This document shows positions 17,434 through 24,820 of a stretch of 40,846 bases of DNA, one piece after another. The position numbers and the translations under genes were made by a program. Position 1 is the stretch's first letter; each line of letters opens with the position of its first letter. The DNA is from Paracoccaceae bacterium. Lineage in GTDB: Bacteria; Pseudomonadota; Alphaproteobacteria; Rhodobacterales; Rhodobacteraceae. The stretch spans positions 1-40,846 of the forward strand of contig JASBUI010000030.1 of assembly GCA_030148005.1 (NCBI GenBank). The letters are read 5' to 3'. Below the pieces are notes generated by a model. The model did no database searches, was not told the origin of the DNA, and saw only the letters and a list, made by a program, of their open reading frames with translations.

Positions 17434-18744
17434 TTAGCGGTTGGCCTGTTCAAAACGGCGCAGCAGGACATTGCCGCGTGTTACCGCGCTATCCAGTGCC
17501 TCTTGCGCCGATTTGTCACCGGCCCAGACCGCTTCAAGCTCTTCGTCGATGATGCCGCGGATCTGATCGAACGATCCCAGGCGCAGACCCTTGGAATTGG
17601 GCGTGGGCGCCTTTGACGTCATCTGGATGATGGCCACATCCGTGCCGGGGTTTTCCTTGTAGAACCCCTGATCCTTGGTCAGATCATAAGCCGCCGTGGT
17701 GATCGGAAGATAACCGGTATCCTGATGCCACTTGGCCTGAATTTCCGATGTCGACAGGAAGTTCAGGAACTTGGCGACGCCCTTGTAGGCCTCATCCGAT
17801 TTTCCGGCCATGACCCAAAGCGACGAGCCACCGATGATGGTGTTCTGCGGCGCGCCTTCGACCGAGGCCCAATAGGGCAGCGGGCGAATTTCAAAGGCGA
17901 ACTTGGCTTCGGCTTTCACACCGGCGTAACCGGCCGAGCTTTCGGTAAAGAGCGCGCATTCACCGCCCCGGAAGTTGGCGCCACCTTCGTTGCGCCGCCC
18001 GGCATAGATGAACTTGCCGTCTTTGGCCCATTGGCCCATCTGGGCGATGTGCTTGACCTGAGCGGGGCCGTTGAATTCAAGCTGGGTATCAAGACCTGCA
18101 AAGCCGTTTTCCTTCGAGGCGAAGGGCACGTTGTGATAGGCCGAGAAGTTTTCCAGATGCACCCAGCTTTGCCATGCGGTGGTCATCGGGCAGGTACTTC
18201 CCGAAGCTTTCAGCTTGTCCAGAACCGGACCGACGTTTTCCCATGTGGACAGGTCGGTGTCAGGATCGATGCCAGCCGCCGACAGCGCGTCGCGGTTGAC
18301 GTAAAGAACCGGCGTGGAAGAGTTGTAGGGCAGCGACAGCATCTGGCCGTCGGTTGTGGTGTAATAGCCTTTGACCGCTGCCAGATAGGCATCCGGATCA
18401 AAAGGTTCACCTGCATCGGCCATCACCTCATAGACCGGTTTGACGGCGCCTTTGGCGGCCATCATCGTGGCTGTTCCGACCTCGAACACCATCAGGATAT
18501 CGGGCTGTTCGCCTGCACGAAACGCCGCGATTCCGGCGTTCAGCGTTTCGGAATAGTTGCCCTTGTGGTTGGCCACGACCTTGTATTCGCTCTGGCTTGC
18601 ATTGAAGGTATCGACCTGTTCGGCCAGCAATGTGCCAAGGCGCCCTGTAAAGGCATGCCACCATTGGATTTCCGTTTGCGCATGGGCGGCTGTGCCGACA
18701 GCCAGCGCCGAGGCAAATACCCCGGATAAGATACTGATTTTCAT
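17434..18744 (-). CDS. ugpB: Glycerol-3-phosphate / glycerophosphodiester-binding periplasmic protein UgpB
   Basis: Substrate receptor of the ugp importer. 436 residues. Signal peptide 1-22 (MKISILSGVFASALAVGTAAHA), mature start QTEIQWWHAFTGRLG, the typical UgpB opening with the WWH motif. Further family features: YNSSTPVLYVNRDAL, TTAWQSWVHLENFSAYHN and PQNTIIGGSSLWVMAGK. Shine-Dalgarno GGGAG lies 6 nt upstream of ATG 18742-18744. First gene of ugpBAEC. The 130-bp upstream region contains no promoter I would call with confidence. Confidence 0.94.
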   Translation of the reverse strand: MKISILSGVFASALAVGTAAHAQTEIQWWHAFTGRLGTLLAEQVDTFNASQSEYKVVANHKGNYSETLNAGIAAFRAGEQPDILMVFEVGTATMMAAKGAVKPVYEVMADAGEPFDPDAYLAAVKGYYTTTDGQMLSLPYNSSTPVLYVNRDALSAAGIDPDTDLSTWENVGPVLDKLKASGSTCPMTTAWQSWVHLENFSAYHNVPFASKENGFAGLDTQLEFNGPAQVKHIAQMGQWAKDGKFIYAGRRNEGGANFRGGECALFTESSAGYAGVKAEAKFAFEIRPLPYWASVEGAPQNTIIGGSSLWVMAGKSDEAYKGVAKFLNFLSTSEIQAKWHQDTGYLPITTAAYDLTKDQGFYKENPGTDVAIIQMTSKAPTPNSKGLRLGSFDQIRGIIDEELEAVWAGDKSAQEALDSAVTRGNVLLRRFEQANR

Positions 18745-18874
18745 AAGCTTCTCCCAAGACTTTCAGTTGTTGACACGTCCTGCTAACGGGGGCTTGTAAA
18801 ACCAATGTGACACCCCGGTACGCAGGGACGTAAAACGCGGCCAAAAACAACCGCGCGGGCAGTTTCCGGCCTTA

Positions 18875-20005
18875 TTACTTTTGGCCGGTTTCGTTCAAGG
18901 CATTGAGCCTTTCAAGATTGACGATCGCCGAAAGCATCAGGCGATCCTGGCTCCAGTCGCCGGGCTTTTGAATGGCCAGCGCCGCCGCCACGACAAGCAC
19001 CGCGATCGGCAGGGCCGCAAGGGGCGCGTTAAAGCCCGGAACCCGCCGCCCGGTCGTATCCATAAGCGACACGAACCGCTGGCGCAGAAACGCCGCAGAG
19101 CTGGGCCCCAGAAGGCGCCACTGGGTCTGAACCAGCGGCACAGAGGGCAAGGCCACAACACCGCCGCCGCGATGGCGCAGGCTGTCATGGCAGACCCGCA
19201 TCAGGCAATCGCAATAGGCGCGCAGATCAAAGCGCTGCGTTGCCAGAAGCTGTTGGTCGCAGGCCAGTTCGCGAAGCCGTTCGACCTGACCCTTCCAGAT
19301 CAGGAAGACCGGGTTCCAGAAAAACAGCGGGCGCAGGCATTCAAGCAGGAACTCCCATTCGATGTCGCCCTGCCGGAAATGCTGAAGCTCATGGCCGATG
19401 ACGATCTTCAGATCAGAGGCATTGGCCAGCATCCCCGAGGGGATCACCACGTACCGCCGCCGCAGGCCACGGGTGGAAAAGGGCACTTTCACATGATCGC
19501 TGAGCAAAAGCTGAACCCGGCCAAAGCGGCGCCATTCAAAGCTTGCCTTCAGCGTGGCGCGCAGGCGCAGGGCACTGACGGCCAGCCGCCCGGCGAAATA
19601 CATCGCCCCGCCGATTAGCGCGCCCCAGATCACAAGGCTTGTGGTGCTGGCAAAGGACAGAAAATCACGTATCGCCGTTTCGCGCAGCGTCAACATCCGC
19701 TCAAATTCGGACGGTTTCATGCCAAGGCGCCCGTCAAGGTACTGGGCGACGGCGAAATCAGAGAAGTTGAAGGGTGCGGTGACGGTCAGGCCGCTGCGCA
19801 TCAGGATCGGGTGGATCACCACGGCAAGCCCGCCGGCGGCCATCGCCGCAAAGATCCAGTTCATCAGTTTAAGTTGGGCAACGTAAGAGTGGCGGAAACC
19901 CAGGCGCGACATGGCCAGACGGACGGGCATCCAGATCAGAAAGGCGAAGACCAGAACAATGTTTGCGTCAATATACGCGTTCAGAGCGGCTTCAGTCGGG
20001 ATCAT
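18875..20005 (-). CDS. M56 family (BlaR1/MecR1-like) membrane metalloprotease without sensor domain
   Basis: Membrane zinc protease expected to cleave or inactivate its cognate BlaI-type repressor on a signal. 376 residues: spans at about 15-33, 46-65, 117-139 and 327-346. Zinc motif HELQH (205-209), with the downstream Glu in RELACD (E246), preceded by a basic loop (RGLRRRYVVIPSG). BlaR1 and MecR1 carry a penicillin-binding sensor of roughly 250 residues after the last span; here only about 30 residues follow, so the trigger cannot be sensed in that way. Overlaps the repressor gene by 14 bp, implying translational coupling. A CCGGCC/GGCCGG hairpin spans its stop codon (18866-18888). Confidence 0.88.
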   Translation of the reverse strand: MIPTEAALNAYIDANIVLVFAFLIWMPVRLAMSRLGFRHSYVAQLKLMNWIFAAMAAGGLAVVIHPILMRSGLTVTAPFNFSDFAVAQYLDGRLGMKPSEFERMLTLRETAIRDFLSFASTTSLVIWGALIGGAMYFAGRLAVSALRLRATLKASFEWRRFGRVQLLLSDHVKVPFSTRGLRRRYVVIPSGMLANASDLKIVIGHELQHFRQGDIEWEFLLECLRPLFFWNPVFLIWKGQVERLRELACDQQLLATQRFDLRAYCDCLMRVCHDSLRHRGGGVVALPSVPLVQTQWRLLGPSSAAFLRQRFVSLMDTTGRRVPGFNAPLAALPIAVLVVAAALAIQKPGDWSQDRLMLSAIVNLERLNALNETGQK

Positions 20006-20408
20006 TTCTCAACCTCCTATCCAGCAACGCCCGTATTTCCTGAAGTGCCTCTTCGGACAGACCTTCGTCATCGACAAGACGCGCCACAAGGCTGGCCGGA
20101 GTTCCGTCAAACAGCTTTTGCGACAGATCCCTGAGCGAGCGTGACTGGTAGGCGTCTTTTTCGACAACCGGTTTATAAATGAAAGTCTTGCCAGTCTTTG
20201 TGCTAATCACAAACTCTTTTTGTTCAAGGATGCGCATGATCGTCGCGGCCGAAGTATAGGCCAGATCACGCCCCGGCGCCAAATTGGCCAGAATGTCCCG
20301 AACCGATGCCTCACCCAGATCCCAAAGATGGGACATGAATTCCAGTTCAACCTCGGTCAGAAATTCAGCTTTTTTCTTTGGTCGCATCAGAGGTCCTGCC
20401 TGGGTCAT
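19992..20408 (-). CDS. BlaI/MecI/CopY family transcriptional repressor
   Basis: 138-residue winged-helix repressor. Helical N-terminus FLTEVELEFMSHLWDLGEAS, recognition region AYTSAATIMRILEQKEFV, wing with STKTGKTFIYKPVV, then the C-terminal dimerisation helix DGTPASLVARLVDDEGLSEEALQEIRALLD that carries the protease-sensitive region in this family. ATG 20406-20408; an ATG seven codons downstream (MRPKKK) is equally possible. First gene of a two-gene operon with the M56 protease. The inverted repeat over its own promoter (20438-20459) points to autorepression. Confidence 0.92.
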   Translation of the reverse strand: MTQAGPLMRPKKKAEFLTEVELEFMSHLWDLGEASVRDILANLAPGRDLAYTSAATIMRILEQKEFVISTKTGKTFIYKPVVEKDAYQSRSLRDLSQKLFDGTPASLVARLVDDEGLSEEALQEIRALLDRRLRNDPD

Positions 20409-20434
20409 CTTTGTGTCGAACTGCTCAGGACAGA

Positions 20435-20463
20435 ATTAAATACGAAAACGTTCGTATTTCCAA
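20435..20463 (-). promoter_or_regulatory. Promoter and overlapping operator of the BlaI-type repressor gene
   Basis: On the minus strand, TTGGAA (20458-20463) and TTTAAT (20435-20440) are spaced 17 bp apart, matching -35 and -10 elements. A perfect dyad with arms AAATACGAA (20438-20446) and TTCGTATTT (20451-20459) fills the spacer. The -10 lies 27 bp from the start codon. Its position would block RNA polymerase. The arms differ from the classical BlaI/MecI box (TACA...TGTA type). Confidence 0.75.
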
Positions 20464-20487
20464 GCGTATGGGCAAGAAGGGCCCTCA

Positions 20488-20766
20488 TCAGACCTTCCAA
20501 AAACAAAAGACGCCCCAGGCGATGGCAAGGCCAAGCGGGATCCAAAGCGGCTCTCCCATCAGGCCAAGCCAGGCCAGGAAGATATAGACGCTGCCCAGAA
20601 GAGAGATGAAAAGACGGTCGCCTCGGGTTGTTGTCAGCCCAAGGATGCCGCGCCTTTCATCCCCGCCGGGGTGGCGAATTTCTAGCACGGTCAGAACCGC
20701 CATCGCGCTGAAGATCCCGATAAAGACAAAGGCCGTCGGCCATGTCCATGCCATCCATGTCAGCAT
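20488..20766 (-). CDS. DUF2160 small membrane protein of glycerol ABC transporter operon
   Basis: 92 residues with about three hydrophobic spans (AWTWPTAFVFIGIFSAMAVL; LFISLLGSVYIFLAWLGLMG; WIPLGLAIAWGVFCFWKV) and a conserved-looking cytoplasmic loop EIRHPGGDERRGILGLTTTRGDR. This matches DUF2160, a family I know from GlpSTPQV-type glycerol importer operons in rhizobia and relatives; its role in transport is not established. ATG 20764-20766 sits one base after the glpQ stop, so it is translated as part of the same operon and is the last gene. Confidence 0.87.
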   Translation of the reverse strand: MLTWMAWTWPTAFVFIGIFSAMAVLTVLEIRHPGGDERRGILGLTTTRGDRLFISLLGSVYIFLAWLGLMGEPLWIPLGLAIAWGVFCFWKV

Positions 20767-20767
20767 A

Positions 20768-21565
20768 TCAAACCCTTCCCAGGGCAAAGCCCTTGGCGAT
20801 GTAGTTGCGCACGAAATAGATCACGATCGCGCCGGGGATGATCGTCAGCGTTCCGGCCGCAGCCAGAAGGCCAAGTTCATACCCCGCACTAGAGGCGGTC
20901 TTGGTCATCGTCGCGGCAATCGGCTTGGCCGCGACCGCCGTCAGCGTCTTGGCCAAAAGAAGTTCAACCCATGAGAACATGAAGCAGAAGAAGGCCGCGA
21001 CCCCGACGCCTGCCTTGATCGTGGGCAGGAATATGGTGACGAAAAAGCGCGGGAAAGAGTAGCCGTCGACGTATGCCGTCTCATCCAGCTCTTTGGGCAC
21101 GCCGCCCATGAACCCTTCAAGGATCCAGACCGCCAGCGGCACGTTGAAAAGCGTATGGGCCAGCGCCACGGCAAGGTAGGTGTCAAAGATCCCGACGGCC
21201 GAATAAAGCTGAAAGAACGGCAGGGCAAAGACGGCGGCGGGCGCCATGCGGTTGGTCAAAAGCCAGAAGAAAAGCTGTTTGTCGCCCAGAAACCTGTAGC
21301 GCGAGAACGCATAGGCCGCCGGCAGCGCCACGGTGACAGAGATCACCGTGTTCAGCGTCACGTAAGAGATCGAGTTGATATAGCCCCAGTACCACGTCGG
21401 GTCGGTAAAGATCACCCTGTAGTTGGCCAGCGTGAAGGTCTGCGGAAACAGCGAGAACCCTGCAAGGATCTCGTTCGTTGTCTTGAAGGACATCGCCACA
21501 AGCCAGTAGATCGGCAGCATCAGAAAGGCGATATAGACGATCGGGATGATATAGCGCTTTTTCAT
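20768..21565 (-). CDS. glpQ: Glycerol ABC transporter permease GlpQ
   Basis: Inner-membrane permease of a GlpVSTPQ-type glycerol importer (not the glycerophosphodiesterase also called GlpQ). 265 residues, six predicted spans; starts MKKRYIIPIVYIAFLMLPIY. The EAA-type loop reads VPKELDETAYVDGYSFPRFF (about residues 157-176). Ends NYIAKGFALGRV. A 133-bp gap with two strong hairpins separates it from glpP. Confidence 0.9.
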   Translation of the reverse strand: MKKRYIIPIVYIAFLMLPIYWLVAMSFKTTNEILAGFSLFPQTFTLANYRVIFTDPTWYWGYINSISYVTLNTVISVTVALPAAYAFSRYRFLGDKQLFFWLLTNRMAPAAVFALPFFQLYSAVGIFDTYLAVALAHTLFNVPLAVWILEGFMGGVPKELDETAYVDGYSFPRFFVTIFLPTIKAGVGVAAFFCFMFSWVELLLAKTLTAVAAKPIAATMTKTASSAGYELGLLAAAGTLTIIPGAIVIYFVRNYIAKGFALGRV

Positions 21566-21592
21566 GTCCGCATCTCCGCTTTGAGCTTAGTT

Positions 21593-21644
21593 GCCCGGCG
21601 CTTCGCCGGGCAGCGCCCGTCCCGCCCCCCCACGAGGCGGGCGC
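21593..21644. repeat. Paired stem-loops in the glpP-glpQ gap
   Basis: GCCCGGCG (21593-21600) pairs perfectly with CGCCGGGC (21604-21611) across CTT. Immediately after, GCGCCCG (21613-21619) pairs with CGGGCGC (21638-21644). Together they make a REP-like double hairpin in an operon whose other junctions are mostly a few bases. The gap 21566-21698 holds no gene. Confidence 0.6.
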
Positions 21645-21698
21645 TTCTCGCCCACCCCGCGCGGGACGTCCGCAGGGGGAAGAAACACAAGGGCCCAC

Positions 21699-22562
21699 TC
21701 ATTTGGCGTCATCCTTTGTCATCAGCGTGTAGAACAGCCACGACACCAGTAGCGTGATGGCAAAGTAGATCAGGCTCATCGCGGCGGCCGGGCCAAGGTC
21801 GAACTGACCCAGCGCGATCTTGACCAGATCGATCGACAGAAGTGTCGTCGAATTGCCCGGCCCGCCCCCGGTCAGAACGAAGGGTTCGGTGTAGATGTTA
21901 AAGCTGTCCATGAACCGCAGAAGGATCGCGATGGTCAGCACCGTTTTCATCTTGGGAAGCTGGATGTAGCGGAACACCGACCAGTTCGACGCCCCGTCGA
22001 TCTTGGCCGCCTGATAGTAAGCATCAGGGATCGAAACCAGCCCCGCGTAGGACAAGAGCACCACAAGCGAAGTCCAGTGCCAGACATCCATGGTGATGAT
22101 CGTCACCCATGCCGCCAGCGGGTTCTGCGTCATGTCATAGTTGATGCCCAGCGTGTGGTTCATCAGATAGCCCAGAAGCCCGATGTCAGGCAGGGTAAAG
22201 ATGTTCCACATCGCCCCCACCACGTTCCACGGGATCAGCATCGGCAGCGCCATCAGCACAAGGCAGACGGGCACCCATACCCCCTGACGCGGCATCGACA
22301 GCGCGATGATGATCCCCAGCGGGATCTCGATCACAAGGATCAGCCCGGTAAAGAGAAACTGGCGCCCGAGCGCGGCATGAAAGCGGTCCGAGTTCAGAAG
22401 CTGCTGAAACCAGTCCAGCCCCTGCCAGAAAAAGACGTTGTTCCCAAAGGTTTCCTGAACCGAGTAGTTGACCACGGTCATGATCGGGATAAGCGCGTTG
22501 AAGGCGACCAGCAAAAGCACCGGCAGCACAAAGAACCAACCTCTGTTGTTTTGCGTTTTCAT
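21699..22562 (-). CDS. glpP: Glycerol ABC transporter permease GlpP
   Basis: First permease of the glycerol importer. 287 residues, six predicted spans, beginning MKTQNNRGWFFVLPVLLLVA. EAA-type loop IPDAYYQAAKIDGASNWSVF near residues 181-200, followed by the usual FVLTGGGPGNSTTLLSI. The start overlaps the glpT stop by 4 bp (ATGA), indicating coupled translation. Works with GlpQ and the GlpS/GlpT ATPase pair. Confidence 0.9.
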   Translation of the reverse strand: MKTQNNRGWFFVLPVLLLVAFNALIPIMTVVNYSVQETFGNNVFFWQGLDWFQQLLNSDRFHAALGRQFLFTGLILVIEIPLGIIIALSMPRQGVWVPVCLVLMALPMLIPWNVVGAMWNIFTLPDIGLLGYLMNHTLGINYDMTQNPLAAWVTIITMDVWHWTSLVVLLSYAGLVSIPDAYYQAAKIDGASNWSVFRYIQLPKMKTVLTIAILLRFMDSFNIYTEPFVLTGGGPGNSTTLLSIDLVKIALGQFDLGPAAAMSLIYFAITLLVSWLFYTLMTKDDAK

Positions 22563-23632
22563 TGCTTTGCCTCTGTTGCGATCCAGCCGTCGCGGTAAAG
22601 CCGCGTGCGCGCTGGATCAAAGGCAAGGTGCACATCCGCCCCCTGCCCCGGTGTTTCGCCCTCGACGATGGCCTTGATCGACGTCTCGCCCACCATCGCC
22701 TCGACAACTGAATGGCGCCCGACGTCCGAAACCTTTAGCACCTTGGCCGCCAGCCCCTTGTCCGAAAGGGCCACGAACTCTGGCCTGATGCCGATCTCGC
22801 AGCGCCCTTCGCCCTTTGTGATCGCCCCTTCCAGAGTAATCGGCTGGCCCTGAAAGCTGGCGCTTTGGCCGTTGATCTCGCAAGGCAGCAGGTTCATCCC
22901 CGGCGAGCCGATGAAATGGCCGACAAAGGTATGCGCGGGCCGCTCAAAAAGGTCCACCGGCGTTCCGATCTGCACGATCTCGCCGTCCTGCATCACCACG
23001 ACCTGATCGGCAAAGGTCAGCGCCTCTGTCTGGTCATGGGTTACATAGATCATCGTGGCGCGCACCTTTTGGTGCAGCTCTTTGAGCTTTGATCGCAGCT
23101 TCCATTTCAGATGCGGGTCGATCACTGTCAGCGGCTCGTCGAACATCACCACGTTGACATCATCGCGCACCAGACCGCGCCCCATCGAGATCTTCTGCTT
23201 GTTGTCCGGGCTAAGCCCCGCCGCGCGGGTTTTCAGCATATCCGTCAATTCCAGCATCTCGGCAATCTCATGAACGCGCCGCGTCACATCCGCCTCTGCC
23301 GCGCCGCGGTTGCGCAGCGGGAAGGCGAGATTGTCAAAAACGCTCATCGTGTCGTAGATCACCGGAAACTGGAAAACCTGCGCGATGTTGCGCTGTGTCG
23401 GCTCAAGCTTGGTCACATCGCGGTCATCGAAAAGGATGCGCCCTTCGGACGGGATCAAAAGCCCCGAGATGATGTTCAAAAGCGTGGACTTGCCACAGCC
23501 CGATGGCCCCAAAAGCGCGTAGGCGCCGCCATCTTCCCAATCAAGGTCAATCTCTTTGAGCGCATAGTCATCCGGCCCTTGGGGATTGGGATAATAGCTG
23601 TGGCGCAGGTTGGAGAGCGTGATTTTTGCCAT
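22559..23632 (-). CDS. glpT: Glycerol ABC transporter ATP-binding protein GlpT, degenerate signature motif
   Basis: One of two ATPases of the glycerol importer. 357 residues from ATG 23630-23632 (an upstream in-frame ATG would add 16 residues unlike the family). Walker [10 protein letters not shown] (42-50), Q-loop Q88, Walker B FDEP with catalytic Glu166, switch His199 in YVTHDQTEAL. The ABC signature, normally LSGGQ, reads LSPDNKQ (140-146), and the D-loop is VIDP instead of NLD. C-terminal MalK-like regulatory domain from about 235 (RPEFVALSDKG). It follows glpS by 8 bp. Its altered signature complements the altered switch residue in GlpS (see findings). Confidence 0.9.
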   Translation of the reverse strand: MAKITLSNLRHSYYPNPQGPDDYALKEIDLDWEDGGAYALLGPSGCGKSTLLNIISGLLIPSEGRILFDDRDVTKLEPTQRNIAQVFQFPVIYDTMSVFDNLAFPLRNRGAAEADVTRRVHEIAEMLELTDMLKTRAAGLSPDNKQKISMGRGLVRDDVNVVMFDEPLTVIDPHLKWKLRSKLKELHQKVRATMIYVTHDQTEALTFADQVVVMQDGEIVQIGTPVDLFERPAHTFVGHFIGSPGMNLLPCEINGQSASFQGQPITLEGAITKGEGRCEIGIRPEFVALSDKGLAAKVLKVSDVGRHSVVEAMVGETSIKAIVEGETPGQGADVHLAFDPARTRLYRDGWIATEAKQ

Positions 23633-23640
23633 GATGATCC

Positions 23641-24705
23641 TTACGCCACCCGCGTTCCGTCGGGGGCAAAGTAGAAACAATGCGCCGGATCCATGTAAAA
23701 GGCGTGCTTGCCGCCGATCTGGTAGGGGTGAACGCCATGGGCCAGCGAGACCCAGTTTTCGTCGCCCATGGCAAAATGCGCGCTGCTTTCAGAGCCGCTA
23801 AGCTCTGTCACCAGAACCGTGCCGGGTAGTTCGACCGCCTGCTCTTTCTGGCGCTTGGGCAGAACGTGGTTGGGCCGGATGGCGACGATGTATTCGCCAT
23901 CGGTCAGCGCCGCCGCCCCGCCCGTCAGTTGCCACGCCGGGCCAACCGCAAGCTGCGCCGTTGTGCCTTTCTTTACGATGCGCGCGGAATTGATCGGTGG
24001 GTCCGAAAACACCGCCGCCGAGGCCAGATCGACCGGCGCGCGGTAAATTTCTGCCGTGGGGCCGAACTGAACCACCTTGCCGTCTTCCATCAGGGCGGTC
24101 TTGCCGCCCAGCAAAAGCGCCTCTTCAGGCTCGGATGTGGCATAGACCACGACCGCGCCGCGCCCGGCAAAAAGTTCGGGAAGCTGTTCACGCAACTCTT
24201 CGCGCAGCTTGTAGTCTAGGTTGGCCAGAGGCTCATCCAGAAAGACCGCGCGGCTTTCCTTGGCGATGGCGCGTGCCAGCGCGGTGCGCTGTTGCTGGCC
24301 GCCTGACAATTCATGCGGGCGCCGGTGCAGCATCGGGCGCAGTTGCAGGATGTCTGCGGCGTCCTCGACCCGGCCCTGAATTTCGGATTTGGCCATGCCT
24401 GCAACCCGCAAGGGGGAGGCGATATTGTCGAAAACGGTCATATGGGGGTAGTTGACGAAGAACTGATGCACGAGGCTGATGTTGCGCTTTTGCGTGTTCA
24501 GCCGTGTGACGTCCTTGCCATCGAGAAAGATCTCGCCGCTGGCCAGAGGATCAAGCCCCGCCATCAGCTTGATAAGAGATGTCTTGCCCGCGCCGGTTTC
24601 GCCCAGAAGGACGTTGAACTGACCCGGTTCCAGCACAAGACTGGTTTCCTTGATGTGCAACGCGGCTCCGACACGTTTGGTGATTGATCGAAGTTCGAGG
24701 GTCAT
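23641..24705 (-). CDS. glpS: Glycerol ABC transporter ATP-binding protein GlpS, switch histidine missing
   Basis: Partner ATPase of GlpT; 354 residues. Walker A GETGAGKTS (35-43), Q-loop Q81, canonical signature LSGGQ (133-137), Walker B FLDEPLANLD with Glu158. The H-loop, normally VTHD, reads ATSEP, so the switch His is replaced by Ser191. C-terminal regulatory domain with VAIRPNHVLP. The gene follows glpV after a 115-bp gap containing a hairpin. Both proteins look intact otherwise, so the substitution is unlikely to be a sign of decay. Confidence 0.9.
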   Translation of the reverse strand: MTLELRSITKRVGAALHIKETSLVLEPGQFNVLLGETGAGKTSLIKLMAGLDPLASGEIFLDGKDVTRLNTQKRNISLVHQFFVNYPHMTVFDNIASPLRVAGMAKSEIQGRVEDAADILQLRPMLHRRPHELSGGQQQRTALARAIAKESRAVFLDEPLANLDYKLREELREQLPELFAGRGAVVVYATSEPEEALLLGGKTALMEDGKVVQFGPTAEIYRAPVDLASAAVFSDPPINSARIVKKGTTAQLAVGPAWQLTGGAAALTDGEYIVAIRPNHVLPKRQKEQAVELPGTVLVTELSGSESSAHFAMGDENWVSLAHGVHPYQIGGKHAFYMDPAHCFYFAPDGTRVA

Positions 24706-24778
24706 CTCGTGTCCTGAAGTTTGCAGCCGAGGCGCTGAAGGCGATGGGACGGCCGGAACCTTGCGGCCCCGGCCAGCG

Positions 24779-24806
24779 GCGGCCCGGTCATTGCTGACCG
24801 GACCGC
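24779..24806 (-). terminator. Stem-loop between glpV and glpS
   Basis: CCGGTCA (24784-24790) pairs with TGACCGG (24795-24801) over a TTGC loop, and GCGG/CCGC extends it past one C-A mismatch. It sits 15 nt after the glpV stop with no T-run, matching the position of the ugpB-ugpA hairpin. Likely boosts GlpV relative to the membrane parts. Confidence 0.55.
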
Positions 24807-24820
24807 GCCGGGAGAAACGC

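Noticed and set aside
22559..24705. Altered ATPase motifs in GlpS/GlpT as signs of gene decay
   Set aside because: Both frames are complete, tightly packed in the operon and otherwise conserved; the changes are complementary, which fits function better than decay.
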